DNA of 64,000 nt from Streptomyces olivochromogenes (GTDB taxonomy: Bacteria; Actinomycetota; Actinomycetes; Streptomycetales; Streptomycetaceae): the NCBI RefSeq assembly GCF_001514115.1, contig NZ_KQ948463.1, forward strand, positions 1-64,000, in the 5' to 3' direction. Of the stretch, positions 9,188 through 17,628 are shown one piece after another. Position 1 is the stretch's first letter; the number at the start of each line of letters is the position of its first letter. The position numbers and the translations under genes are program-made. The notes beneath the pieces are model-generated. The model searched no databases and was not told the origin of the DNA. It saw only the letters and a program-made list of their open reading frames with translations.

Positions 9188-9219
9188 CTCTGCGGTGCCG
9201 TGACCCCGGCACCGCAGAG
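9188..9219 (+). other. Perfect 13-bp hairpin in the kdpB leader
   Basis: Arms 9188-9200 and 9207-9219 are exact reverse complements with a 6-nt loop. The hairpin ends 93 bp before the kdpB ATG. It could be an attenuator or a terminator; no known riboswitch fold is recognisable. Confidence 0.6.
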
Positions 9220-9312
9220 CCCGGCGGCCACCACACGCTCTGTCAGCCCGACCGGTCGCCGGCGTGCCTTGTGCGCGTGGGCCCGGCTCCCCACCGAGGC
9301 ACGAAGGTCCCC

Positions 9313-11466
9313 ATGTTCTCCGCCGCTCCCCAGCAAGCCCCGCCGTCCCACCCTCGGCGCACCCCCCGGCCCGGATCGGACGGAGGGGCGAAACGCCGGG
9401 CACCGGGCGGGCTGTTCGAGCCGACGCAGCTCGTTCAGTCGTTCCCCGAGGCGCTGCGCAAACTGCACCCGCGGGTCCTGGTCAAAAACCCCGTGCTGTT
9501 CGTCGTCTCCGTCGGGGCCGTCCTCACCACCCTTTCCGCGGTCCTCCACCCCGACGTCTTCACCTGGGTGATCAGCGCCTGGCTGTGGCTGACGGTGATC
9601 TTCGCCAACCTCGCGGAGGCCGTCGCCGAAGGCCGCGGCAAAGCACAGGCCGAGTCGCTGCGCAGAGCCCGTACGGACACCGTCGCGCTACGCCTGCGCC
9701 ACTGGAACTACGGCATCGACCTGCGGCACGCCGAGACGGAGGCCGTGGCCGCCACCGACCTCAAACCGCTCGACGTCGTCCTGGTCGAGGCGGGCGAGCT
9801 GATACCGGCCGACGGCGATGTCGTCGACGGCGTCGCGGCCGTCGACGAATCCGCCGTCACAGGGGAATCCGCACCCGTCATCCGCGAATCGGGCGGCGAC
9901 CGCAGCGGCGTCACCGGCGGCACGACCGTCCTCTCCGACCGCATCGTCGTCCGCGTCAGCGCCCGCCCGGGCCACTCCTTCCTCGACCGGATGATCGCTC
10001 TGGTCGAGGGGGCCTCGCGCCAGAAGACCCCGAACGAGATCGCGCTGAACATCCTGCTCGCCGCGCTCACGATCATCTTCGTCCTGGTCGTCGTCACCCT
10101 CCAGCCGATGGCCGAGTACGCCGACGCCGCCCAGTCCACCACCGTCCTCGTCGCCCTCCTCGTCACCCTCATCCCCACGACGATCGGCGCCCTGCTGTCC
10201 GCGATCGGCATCGCGGGCATGGACCGCCTCGTCCAGCGCAACGTCCTCGCCATGTCCGGCCGCGCGGTCGAGGCCGCCGGCGACGTGGGCACCCTCCTCC
10301 TCGACAAGACCGGCACCATCACCCTCGGCAACCGTAAGGCCACCGCGTTCGTGCCGCTGCCCGGCATCACGGAAGAACAACTCGCCGGCGCCGCCCAGCT
10401 GTCGTCCCTGGCCGACGAGACACCGGAGGGCCGCTCCGTCGTCGTACTGGCGAAGGAGCGGTACGGGCTGCGGGCGCCCGCCGAGGGCGAGCTGAGCCAT
10501 GCCCGGTGGGTGAAGTTCACTGCCCAGACCCGGATGAGCGGCGTCGATCTGCGCTGGGACAACGGTGCGGTGTGCGCGATCCGCAAGGGCGCCGCCCAGG
10601 AGGTCATCGAGTGGGTTCAGATGTACGGCGGCCACGTCCCGCCCGAGGCACGGTCGTTGACGGTCTCCGTGGCCGGATCGGGCGGTACTCCGCTCCTGGT
10701 GGCCGTGCACGACTGGGACGGGCCGCGGGTACTGGGCCTGATTCATCTGAAGGACGTCGTCAAGGACGGCATCCGCGAGCGCTTCGCCGAGCTGCGCCGG
10801 ATGGGCATCCGCACGGTGATGATCACCGGCGACAACCCGCTCACCGCCCGTGCCATCGCCGAAGAGGCAGGTGTGGACGACTACTTGGCCGAGGCGACCC
10901 CCGAGGACAAGCTCGCGCTGATCAAACGGGAGCAGGAGGGCGGCAAGCTCGTCGCCATGACCGGGGACGGCACGAACGACGCGCCGGCGCTGGCGCAGGC
11001 CGATGTCGGCGTGGCCATGAACACCGGCACCGCGGCCGCCAAGGAGGCCGGGAACATGGTCGACCTGGACTCCAACCCGACGAAGCTCATCGAGATCGTC
11101 GAGATCGGGAAACAACTGCTGATCACGCGGGGCGCGCTGACGACGTTCTCCATCACGAACGACGTGGCGAAGTACTTCGCGATCATCCCGGCGATGTTCG
11201 CGGGGGCCTACCCGGGGCTGAAGTCGCTCAACATCATGGGCCTGCACAGCCCCACCTCCGCGATCACCTCGGCGATCATCTTCAACGCGCTCATCATCGT
11301 CGCGCTGATTCCGCTCGCGCTGCGGGGCGTGCGCTACACGCCGTCGTCGGCGCACGACCTGCTGCGGCGCAACCTCATGCTGTACGGCCTCGGCGGGCTC
11401 GTCCTGCCCTTCGTCGGCATCAAGCTGATCGACCTGGTGATCTCCGGGGTGCCCGGGCTGGGATGA
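9313..11466 (+). CDS. kdpB: Potassium-transporting P-type ATPase subunit KdpB
   Basis: The catalytic subunit of the KdpFABC K+ pump, 717 residues from the ATG at 9313. A GTG at 9271 extends the frame, but AAGG just before the ATG favours the shorter form. Visible: membrane helices near 60-110 and 230-290; the A-domain VDESAVTGESAPV; the phosphorylation motif DKTGT with Asp331; an N-domain; the hinge GDGTNDAPALA; and the C-terminal helices. All P-type signatures look intact. In every Kdp operon I know, kdpB lies between kdpA and kdpC. Here neither neighbour is present: a regulatory gap is upstream and an unrelated SDR gene downstream. It is either a relic or relies on subunits encoded elsewhere. 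Confidence 0.95.
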   Translation: MFSAAPQQAPPSHPRRTPRPGSDGGAKRRAPGGLFEPTQLVQSFPEALRKLHPRVLVKNPVLFVVSVGAVLTTLSAVLHPDVFTWVISAWLWLTVIFANLAEAVAEGRGKAQAESLRRARTDTVALRLRHWNYGIDLRHAETEAVAATDLKPLDVVLVEAGELIPADGDVVDGVAAVDESAVTGESAPVIRESGGDRSGVTGGTTVLSDRIVVRVSARPGHSFLDRMIALVEGASRQKTPNEIALNILLAALTIIFVLVVVTLQPMAEYADAAQSTTVLVALLVTLIPTTIGALLSAIGIAGMDRLVQRNVLAMSGRAVEAAGDVGTLLLDKTGTITLGNRKATAFVPLPGITEEQLAGAAQLSSLADETPEGRSVVVLAKERYGLRAPAEGELSHARWVKFTAQTRMSGVDLRWDNGAVCAIRKGAAQEVIEWVQMYGGHVPPEARSLTVSVAGSGGTPLLVAVHDWDGPRVLGLIHLKDVVKDGIRERFAELRRMGIRTVMITGDNPLTARAIAEEAGVDDYLAEATPEDKLALIKREQEGGKLVAMTGDGTNDAPALAQADVGVAMNTGTAAAKEAGNMVDLDSNPTKLIEIVEIGKQLLITRGALTTFSITNDVAKYFAIIPAMFAGAYPGLKSLNIMGLHSPTSAITSAIIFNALIIVALIPLALRGVRYTPSSAHDLLRRNLMLYGLGGLVLPFVGIKLIDLVISGVPGLG

Positions 11467-11706
11467 GGAGGCTCCTGGCGGCCGGGCGGAGCCCGTCAGG
11501 GAAACGTCCTTGCACGTCAGGGGCACGTATGGGAAGGGGAGTTGCGCTTGTCGGGAGCGTGCGGGGCGGCTTCCATGGAACCTGTGAACAGCGCATGGCT
11601 TCTCTTCGACCGGCCGCCGAGTCCCGGCGCGACCCGTCGTGCGCCTCGCTGCCCGGAAACGCCCGCGTCCGCTCCGCGCTGACGCCGACGCGTCGTCCGT
11701 AGCCCT

Positions 11707-11736
11707 CGGGGCGCCGTGATCCGTTGCGGCGCCCCG
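11707..11736 (+). terminator. Probable terminator downstream of kdpB
   Basis: A 10-bp GC stem (11707-11716 with 11727-11736) with a 10-nt loop, followed by TCCTTCGT. It lies 240 bp past the kdpB stop. The rest of the 11467-11806 gap shows no gene and no kdpC remnant. Confidence 0.6.
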
Positions 11737-11806
11737 TCCTTCGTATCCGCACCTGTCCGGCGTCCCGCGTTGGGGCCGCCGACGTGCCCGCAACCCCGGA
11801 TGGACC

Positions 11807-12625
11807 ATGTCTGACCAAGACCTCTCCCCTCTTCCCGGCCGCACCGCCCTCGTCACGGGAGCCACCACCGGCATCGGCCTGGAGACCGCCCGGCAGCTCG
11901 CCGAACGCGGTGCCACCGTGCTGCTGCACGGCCGCACCGCCGAGGAGGCACGCGCCGCCGCCGACCGACTGATCGCCATGGCAGGCATCGACGCCGCCCG
12001 ACTCCGCCCGGTGGCAGCCGACTTCACACACCTCGACGAGGTCGAGTCCCTGGCGAACCAGGTCGTCGCCCAGCACCCGCACCTCGACGTGCTCGTCAAC
12101 AACGCGGGCATCGCGGCGCCCGAGCGGCACACCGTCACCGCGGACGGCAACGAGATCGCCTTCCAGGTCAACTTCCTCGCCCACTACCTCCTGACCTGCC
12201 TGCTGGAACCCGCCCTCACCAGTGACCCCGGCGGCCGGGTCGTCAACGTCTCGTCGTCCCTGCACCGCACCGCGAACATCCAGTGGAGCGACCCCCACCG
12301 CGCCCGCCGCTACTCCCGGCTCGCCGCCTACGCCCAGTCGCAGCTCGCGCTCACCGTCTTCGCCGCCGACCCGCGCGTCACCGCGGTCTCCGTCCACCCC
12401 GGCGTCTGCGACACGGCGCTGATGCCGCTGTACGCCCACGAAGGCGTCACGCCCGCCGAAGGCGCCACGCACGTGGCCCGGCTCTGCGACCCGGCCGTCG
12501 AGATCGTCAACGGCGCCTACTACGACCGCGCCGAGCGCGTCACACCGGCCCCGGCCGCCACCGAGGACCGCACGATCAGGCGCCTCAACAGGCTCGCCGA
12601 CCTGCTCGTCGGCCGCACCGCTTGA
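11807..12625 (+). CDS. Short-chain dehydrogenase/reductase-family protein lacking the catalytic lysine
   Basis: A 272-residue classical SDR fold. The N-terminal nucleotide motif GATTGIG (about residues 18-24), VLVNNAG (near 100) and NVSSSLH (near 148) are as expected for an NAD(P)-dependent oxidoreductase. The catalytic YxxxK motif reads YAQSQ at 175-179: Tyr175 is present but the lysine is glutamine (codon cag). Loss of that lysine usually abolishes or severely weakens activity, so this may be a non-catalytic or altered enzyme. The segment after PGV resembles retinol-dehydrogenase-like SDRs. It sits upstream of the bL37-like gene with a 31-bp gap. The substrate is unknown. Confidence 0.85.
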   Translation: MSDQDLSPLPGRTALVTGATTGIGLETARQLAERGATVLLHGRTAEEARAAADRLIAMAGIDAARLRPVAADFTHLDEVESLANQVVAQHPHLDVLVNNAGIAAPERHTVTADGNEIAFQVNFLAHYLLTCLLEPALTSDPGGRVVNVSSSLHRTANIQWSDPHRARRYSRLAAYAQSQLALTVFAADPRVTAVSVHPGVCDTALMPLYAHEGVTPAEGATHVARLCDPAVEIVNGAYYDRAERVTPAPAATEDRTIRRLNRLADLLVGRTA

Positions 12626-12656
12626 ACTTCCCTTTCATACACCGGAGTTGACGCAC

Positions 12657-12734
12657 ATGTCCAAGCGCACCCGCAAGAAGAAGGCCCGCCGCAAGAACAA
12701 GGCGAACCACGGCCGCAAGGCCGGTCAGCGCTGA
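12657..12734 (+). CDS. bL37-like small basic ribosomal protein
   Basis: A 25-residue protein with 14 Lys or Arg residues; it begins MSKRTRKKKARRKNK and includes ANHGRK. This matches the tiny actinobacterial large-subunit protein bL37 known from mycobacterial ribosome structures, which carries an ANHGKRP-type segment. GGAG lies 9 bp before the ATG and a perfect terminator begins 7 bp after the stop, which together support a translated gene. The tail here (KAGQR) departs from the usual RPN-type ending, so it may be a paralogue. It is easily missed because of its size. Confidence 0.75.
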   Translation: MSKRTRKKKARRKNKANHGRKAGQR

Positions 12735-12740
12735 GCCCCA

Positions 12741-12772
12741 GGGGCGACCCCAGCACCCACCGGGGTCGCCCC
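12741..12772 (+). terminator. Terminator after the bL37-like gene
   Basis: A perfect 11-bp stem (12741-12751 with 12762-12772) with a 10-nt loop, starting 7 bp after the bL37-like stop. Confidence 0.85.
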
Positions 12773-12794
12773 GTACGCAGTGAAAGGCAGTCCC

Positions 12795-13571
12795 GTGATC
12801 CAGCTCCTCCCTCACCAGATCCCGGCCCTCTCCCGGTGGTTCCCCGCCGCGGCGCCCGGCCCCGCCGCCCTCGCCGAGCACGCCCTGGCCACCGGGACCG
12901 GGCAATGGTGGGCCGACCGGGCGGTACACCCGCGGGCCGTCGCCGTGCGCTGCGCCGACCACGCCCTGCTGCGTGGTGACCCGGACGCCCTCGCCGCCGG
13001 CGATCTCACGCCGCTGGCCGACTGCTGGATCGACGCACCCGACCGCTTCCTCCCCGCCCTCGGCACGACCTTCGGCCAGGTCACGCCGTGGGAGCGCATG
13101 GTGTACGTACAGCGCATGCCGCCCTCCTCGACACCCCGTCTCCCGTGGGGCGTGACGGTGCGACGGCTGGCACCCGAGCACGCCCCGGCCCTCGCCGGAC
13201 TCGGCACCGACGCGGCCTGGATCCACGGCACGTGGGGCGGACCGACCGCGCTCGCGGCCTCCGGCCTCGGTTGGGCCGCCCTGTACAAGGACCGCATCCT
13301 CGCCGTCGCCTGCGCCTATCTCCTGAGCAGCACACACGAGGACGTCGCCTGCCTCACGGTCCCCGAGCACCGACGCGAACACCTCGCCCTGGCCTGCGTC
13401 ACCGCCCTGTGCACGGACATCGCGGCCCGCGGCCACACCGCGAGCTGGTCCTGCTCCCGCGACAACCGCCCCAGCCGCCTGCTCGCCTGGACCGCCGGGT
13501 TCCGACTGGAGCGCGAGTACGTGCACTACGTGACCGGAAGCCCCGCGCGGCACGACCACCTCACCGCATAG
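12795..13571 (+). CDS. GNAT-family acetyltransferase
   Basis: A 258-residue two-part protein. The N-terminal half (about 1-110) is an unassigned helical domain. The C-terminal half looks like a GNAT fold of the FR47 type, with strand LGWAALYKDRILAVACAY, then CLTVPEHRREHLALACVTAL as the acetyl-CoA loop and helix, and a final NRPSRLLAWTAGFRLEREYVHY, a typical GNAT tail. It would transfer an acyl group from acyl-CoA to an unknown amine. I chose the GTG at 12795 because AAAGG lies 7 bp upstream; the ATG at 12780 has no Shine-Dalgarno. It stands alone between a terminator and the convergent P450 operon. Confidence 0.75.
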   Translation: MIQLLPHQIPALSRWFPAAAPGPAALAEHALATGTGQWWADRAVHPRAVAVRCADHALLRGDPDALAAGDLTPLADCWIDAPDRFLPALGTTFGQVTPWERMVYVQRMPPSSTPRLPWGVTVRRLAPEHAPALAGLGTDAAWIHGTWGGPTALAASGLGWAALYKDRILAVACAYLLSSTHEDVACLTVPEHRREHLALACVTALCTDIAARGHTASWSCSRDNRPSRLLAWTAGFRLEREYVHYVTGSPARHDHLTA

Positions 13572-13583
13572 CCGTTGGGGGCC

Positions 13584-14783
13584 TCACAGTTGGATGGGCA
13601 GGTGGCGGGGTCCGCGGAGCATGGCGTTCTGCCGGTAGGGGGGCGGGTCCTGGAGCAGGCGTGCCGTGTCGAGGTGGGGGATCAGTGCGCCGAGCGCGGC
13701 CTCGGCCTCGATACGGGCGACTGGCGCGCCGAAGCACAGGTGGATACCGCTGCCGAAGCCGACGTGCTGGTTGTCCGGGCGGGTGGGGTCGAACCGATCG
13801 GGTTCGCTGAACCGCAGGGGGTCGCGGCTGCCCGAGGCCAGCGCCAGGATGACGGACGTGCCGCCGGGGATCGTGGTGCCGGCGACGTCGATGTCGACGA
13901 GGGGAACCCGCTCGCGCATGTGGACCGGCGGCTCGTAGCGCAGCAGTTCCTCAACTGCTCGCGGCAGCAGGCCGGGGTCTTCGCGCAGACGGTGCAGCTG
14001 GTCGGGCTGGCGCAACAGGGTGAGGACGCCGTTGGTGACCAGATTGACCGTGGTCTCGTGTCCGGCGATGAACAGCAGGATGGTGTTGATCGCCAGGTCT
14101 TCCGTGCTGAGCCGTACGGCCGCGTCCGGTTCGTTGACGAGGTCGGAGAGCATGTCGCCGGTGGGGCGACCGCGGCGCTGTTCGCCGAGTTGGACCAGGT
14201 ACTGGCCCATCTCCTGCCGCGCCTGGTCGGCCGCCTGCTCCCGGTCGGCGGTGTCACTTTCGGGTCCGATGTCGGCGGCCGCGACGAGGATGTCGGTCCA
14301 GCCCTGGAAGAGCTGCTCATCCTTGTGCGGGATGCCGAGCAGGCGGCAGATCACGGTCACGGGCAGTGGGTAGGCGAAGTCGTCGACGACGTCGATCTGC
14401 CTGCCCTCCTGGAACACTTCCGCCAGTTCCTTGGTCAGCTGGACGATCTCGCCGCGCATGGAGTCGACCCGGCCCGGACTGTGCGGCGGCCCGAACGGCC
14501 GCATGGCCGAGTTGCGCAGCCGGTGGTGCTCGGGGTCGTCGAGCCGCAGGAACGGCGGTTGTCGTGTCACGTTGTACGGAGCGGGAGTGGTGCGCGAGCG
14601 CGGATCGGCACTCATCCTGGGGTCGTGCAGCAGCGCGACGATCTCGTGGTAGGTGCCGATCAGGTAGCTGCCGTCCGCCTGCCGCACCGCGGGACCGGCC
14701 TCGCGGAGTTCGGCGTACAGCGGGTAGGGGTCGGGGCGGTTGGCGTAGTCGGTGATCCGGGCCAGCAGGGTGTCGGAGGCCAT
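13584..14783 (-). CDS. Cytochrome P450
   Basis: A 399-residue soluble bacterial P450 of the CYP105/107 kind. The I-helix oxygen-activation motif is AGHETT, the K-helix ExxR lies in EELLRYEPP, and the heme loop FGSGIHLCFG places the thiolate at Cys350. All key residues are present, so it should be an active monooxygenase. It is the last gene of a ferredoxin, reductase, P450 operon, with a 30-bp gap after the reductase, so its whole redox chain is supplied locally. The substrate cannot be inferred; no biosynthetic genes adjoin it, which suggests a catabolic or detoxifying role. Confidence 0.95.
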   Translation of the reverse strand: MASDTLLARITDYANRPDPYPLYAELREAGPAVRQADGSYLIGTYHEIVALLHDPRMSADPRSRTTPAPYNVTRQPPFLRLDDPEHHRLRNSAMRPFGPPHSPGRVDSMRGEIVQLTKELAEVFQEGRQIDVVDDFAYPLPVTVICRLLGIPHKDEQLFQGWTDILVAAADIGPESDTADREQAADQARQEMGQYLVQLGEQRRGRPTGDMLSDLVNEPDAAVRLSTEDLAINTILLFIAGHETTVNLVTNGVLTLLRQPDQLHRLREDPGLLPRAVEELLRYEPPVHMRERVPLVDIDVAGTTIPGGTSVILALASGSRDPLRFSEPDRFDPTRPDNQHVGFGSGIHLCFGAPVARIEAEAALGALIPHLDTARLLQDPPPYRQNAMLRGPRHLPIQL

Positions 14784-14813
14784 CGTGGCTCCTTGCGGTG
14801 GGCGGGACGTGGG

Positions 14814-16187
14814 TCAGCGCGTCGGCTGCACCACCGTCAGTCGTCGATCGGGCAGGTAACCGGTGAGCGCCACGGTGGGGCCGTGCGACAGCCCGCTCGG
14901 GTCGGGCACGTCGGACGGAATCGTGACGTCGGCCGCGATCGCACGGTCGGCCGCGCCGGGCGGGGGCGGGAACGGAGCGGCCGTCTCGATCAGGTGCTTG
15001 TAGTAGTCGAGCGACTTGGCCATGTCGACGGTGACCGCGGCGGTGACCCGTCCCTGGTAGCCGTAGACCACCGCAAGGCGGCGCGCCTCCAGAGAGCCCT
15101 GGGCGATGACCACGTGGTCGGAGTAGGTGGGCACGCCCACCGACTTGATGTTGAGCCCGAACTGGGTCGACCAGAACGTCGGGACGGCGAGGTGCGGACG
15201 CCGCAGAGGCCCCGGACTGACCATGTTGTGGGCCGCCACCTCGGCCTGTTCGACCGCGTTGCCCCAGTGCTCCAGGGAGAGCATCTGGTACCCGAACAGC
15301 GGGTGCGGGAACCGGGAGACGTCACCGGCCACGAAGACGTCGTCGGTGACTATCCCGTACATGTTGAAGGCCCGGCACCCGGCGTCGCAGGCGATCCCGC
15401 GCGGACCCGCCGCCAGCCCGGACTCCGCCAGCCACTCGACGTTGCGGACCGCGCCCAACGCCACCACGCACACATCCGCGTCGACGCGACTGCCGTCGGA
15501 CAGGTCCGCGCCGGTGAACCGGCCGTTCCCGTCCCCGCGCAGAGCGGTGACCGTCACCCCGGTGCGCAGGTCCACGCCGTGGTTGCGCTGCATGGCCGCC
15601 GCGAGTTTCGCCAGTGTGCCGCCGAGCGCGCCCACCAGGGGTGCGGGGCCGCGTTCCGCGACCGTGACCTCGATACCCCGCTCCCGGCAGGCGGAGGCGA
15701 TCTCCGAGCCGGTGAAACCGGCACCGATCACCAGCACCCGCTCCGGCCCGGCGTCCAGTCGCTCGGCCAGCCTCCCGGCCTCGTCACTGGTGCGCAGGGT
15801 GAACACGCCGTCCAGGGATCCCTCGTCCCGGTTGGGCCAGGGGCGCGCCCGGGTCCCGGTGGCGATCAGCAGCCGGTCGTACGGCAGCGACTCGCCGTCG
15901 GCCAGCATCACCCGCTTCTCCAAGGGGTCCACGCCGGTGGCGGCCACTCCCAGTCGCCAGTCGGCGTCCGGGTCCCGGCGCATCGGCAGCGCCGTGGTGT
16001 CCGCCGGCGCCTTGCCGAGCAGCACCTGCTTGGACAGCGGTGGCCGGTCGTACGGCGCACGGGGCTCGTCCCCCACCATGGTCAGTGAGCCGGTGAAGCC
16101 CTGCTCGCGCAGCGTCTCCGCGGCCCTCAACCCGGCCAGTGACGCGCCGACGATCACGATGCGGCCGTCGCTCAGATCACCGGGCAC
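14814..16187 (-). CDS. NAD(P)H:ferredoxin reductase of a P450 system
   Basis: A 457-residue FAD-dependent oxidoreductase of the putidaredoxin-reductase type, which passes electrons from NAD(P)H to the adjacent ferredoxin. The FAD-binding motif is VIVGASLAGLRAAETL at the N-terminus, and the NAD(P)H motif VLVIGAGFTGSEIA lies near residue 155. VFVAGDVSRFPHPLFG (about 285-300) is the second FAD contact. A C-terminal reductase domain follows. The GTG start overlaps the ferredoxin 3' end by 11 bp, indicating coupled translation. Confidence 0.92.
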   Translation of the reverse strand: MPGDLSDGRIVIVGASLAGLRAAETLREQGFTGSLTMVGDEPRAPYDRPPLSKQVLLGKAPADTTALPMRRDPDADWRLGVAATGVDPLEKRVMLADGESLPYDRLLIATGTRARPWPNRDEGSLDGVFTLRTSDEAGRLAERLDAGPERVLVIGAGFTGSEIASACRERGIEVTVAERGPAPLVGALGGTLAKLAAAMQRNHGVDLRTGVTVTALRGDGNGRFTGADLSDGSRVDADVCVVALGAVRNVEWLAESGLAAGPRGIACDAGCRAFNMYGIVTDDVFVAGDVSRFPHPLFGYQMLSLEHWGNAVEQAEVAAHNMVSPGPLRRPHLAVPTFWSTQFGLNIKSVGVPTYSDHVVIAQGSLEARRLAVVYGYQGRVTAAVTVDMAKSLDYYKHLIETAAPFPPPPGAADRAIAADVTIPSDVPDPSGLSHGPTVALTGYLPDRRLTVVQPTR

Positions 16188-16386
16188 CGGCGCTCACCCC
16201 TTCGCCGAGGAGGATGGCCTGGACCGGGCACGCCGCCGCGGCCTGGCGCACGCGCTCGACCTGGTCTTCCGGGACGGCCGTGGCGTACAGCAACCCCTCC
16301 TCGCCGTGCAGCTCGAACACCTCCGGCGCGAGGAACACGCACTGCGCATAGCCCTGGCAGCGCGTGAGATCCACAACGGTCTGCAT
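16177..16386 (-). CDS. 3Fe-4S ferredoxin of a P450 system
   Basis: A 69-residue acidic ferredoxin. The cluster ligands read CQGYAQC and, later, CP, which is the C-x5-C...CP pattern of the 3Fe-4S ferredoxins that partner actinobacterial P450s. The middle position, often His or Ala, is Tyr here. The ATG at 16386 follows GGAGGAGG at good spacing; two GTG codons just upstream are less likely. First gene of the operon, so its promoter should lie between 16387 and 16493. Confidence 0.92.
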   Translation of the reverse strand: MQTVVDLTRCQGYAQCVFLAPEVFELHGEEGLLYATAVPEDQVERVRQAAAACPVQAILLGEGVSAGAR

Positions 16387-16493
16387 CCTCACCACCTCCT
16401 CCGTGGCCTCACCCCCTCATCCAGCATGGGGGGAGATCCGGAAGCCCGCATGGCCACCGCTCGCCGTCGTCGCGCGCCGCCGCGGCTCGCGCC

Positions 16494-17525
16494 CTACCCG
16501 AGCAGTTCGAGCGAGAGGTGCGGGGACAGGGCGCGCAGGAAGTCGGGCGCGTCGAAGATCTCACCGGCGGAGGCGACACCGACCGTGCGGGTCCGGCCGG
16601 TGAGGATGCGGTGGACCGCCTCCACCGCGAGCGGCGCGCTGACGGCGTAGATGTCCCGGCCGCGCGCCACGGCGCGGCGTTCGGTGGCACCGGAGCGTAC
16701 GACGGCGTCGACGACGAAGGTCTGGTCGGACCGCCCGTCCTCGTCGGCCGCGATCGGTGCCGGTGTGTCCGCGGCAAAGAGGTCTCCGGCCGCCTCGGTC
16801 GTCATGTGGGTGCGCACCTCGGGGATGGAGAGGTGGCTGGGGATGGTGACCACGTCGGCCATCGTGAACTCCGCGATGACCTCCCTGGTGCCCATCGGAT
16901 GGGGGAAGGGCCACTTCAGGAGTGTCAGCCTGTCGTCGTGGTACTCCAACCGCCCGTCCGTGTGGCGGACACGCCGCCCGCCTCGCCGCTCCTGGGAGAC
17001 CGTGCCCGCAGCGCGTGTCCCGGGAGTGGGGTGCCAACTGCTCAGCCCGTACGCGATGTTCGCCTCGTCGGCCGCCGCCCAGTCCCCCATCGCGGCGGTG
17101 GCCAGCAGGTCGCCGAGACCGCCGTAGAAGGCCATCGCGGGGACGATCACCGCTCCCGCCGCGCGGGCGCGGTCCGCGAAGTCCGTGAACGTGTCGAGGT
17201 TGGCCTCGATCTCCGCCGCCACATCGACGTACGGGATCCCGGCGCGCAGTGCCGCCTCGATCACGGGAGCCGCGGTCACGGCGAAGGGCCCGGCGCAGTT
17301 GATCACGGCGTCCGCGCCGTGAAGGGCGCGGTCGAGCGAGGCAGGGTCGTCGACCGACGCCGGCCGGACCTCGAGTCCGGGGGCGGATGCCGCCATCGCC
17401 CGCAGCTTGCCGGTGTCGCGGCCGGAGAGCACCGGCACGAATCCGCGCTCCCGCAGATGTGCCACCACAAAGCGTCCGGTGTGTCCGTACGCGCCGAACA
17501 CCGTCACCGTCTGTCCCGATCCCAT
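16494..17525 (-). CDS. Saccharopine dehydrogenase-like NAD(P)-binding protein
   Basis: A 343-residue protein with an N-terminal Rossmann motif TVFGAYGHTGRFVV, then VLSGRDTGKL and DAVINCAGPF, the pattern of the saccharopine-dehydrogenase-like NADP family. Streptomyces members are usually annotated as saccharopine dehydrogenase NADP-binding proteins without a known substrate. The ATG at 17525 is preceded by GGGAGAA. It is transcribed away from the GlxA-type regulator, with a perfect inverted repeat between them, so it is probably that regulator's target. Confidence 0.8.
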   Translation of the reverse strand: MGSGQTVTVFGAYGHTGRFVVAHLRERGFVPVLSGRDTGKLRAMAASAPGLEVRPASVDDPASLDRALHGADAVINCAGPFAVTAAPVIEAALRAGIPYVDVAAEIEANLDTFTDFADRARAAGAVIVPAMAFYGGLGDLLATAAMGDWAAADEANIAYGLSSWHPTPGTRAAGTVSQERRGGRRVRHTDGRLEYHDDRLTLLKWPFPHPMGTREVIAEFTMADVVTIPSHLSIPEVRTHMTTEAAGDLFAADTPAPIAADEDGRSDQTFVVDAVVRSGATERRAVARGRDIYAVSAPLAVEAVHRILTGRTRTVGVASAGEIFDAPDFLRALSPHLSLELLG

Positions 17526-17593
17526 GGGTTCTCCCCCGTGCTCGAAATGATCCGCTGAGAACATCCTGGCGAGGACGGGCGCCCCACCGTGAG

Positions 17594-17628
17594 TGTCCGG
17601 AACGACGTGGCCCGTACAATTCCGGACA
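17594..17628. promoter_or_regulatory. Inverted repeat TGTCCGGAA-N17-TTCCGGACA
   Basis: Two perfect 9-bp arms (17594-17602 and 17620-17628) with a 17-bp spacer end on the first base of the regulator's ATG. The placement suits autorepression plus control of the divergent dehydrogenase. Confidence 0.65.

Larger units (their letters stand above)
8810..9312. other. Divergent control region upstream of kdpB
   Basis: About 500 bp without a gene. It holds array S3 (8895-8945) and a perfect hairpin (9188-9219). I searched all frames for a kdpA 3' end and found none. Confidence 0.7.

Noticed and set aside
11467..11806. Possible kdpC remnant after kdpB
   Set aside because: No frame shows the N-terminal membrane helix or KdpC motifs.
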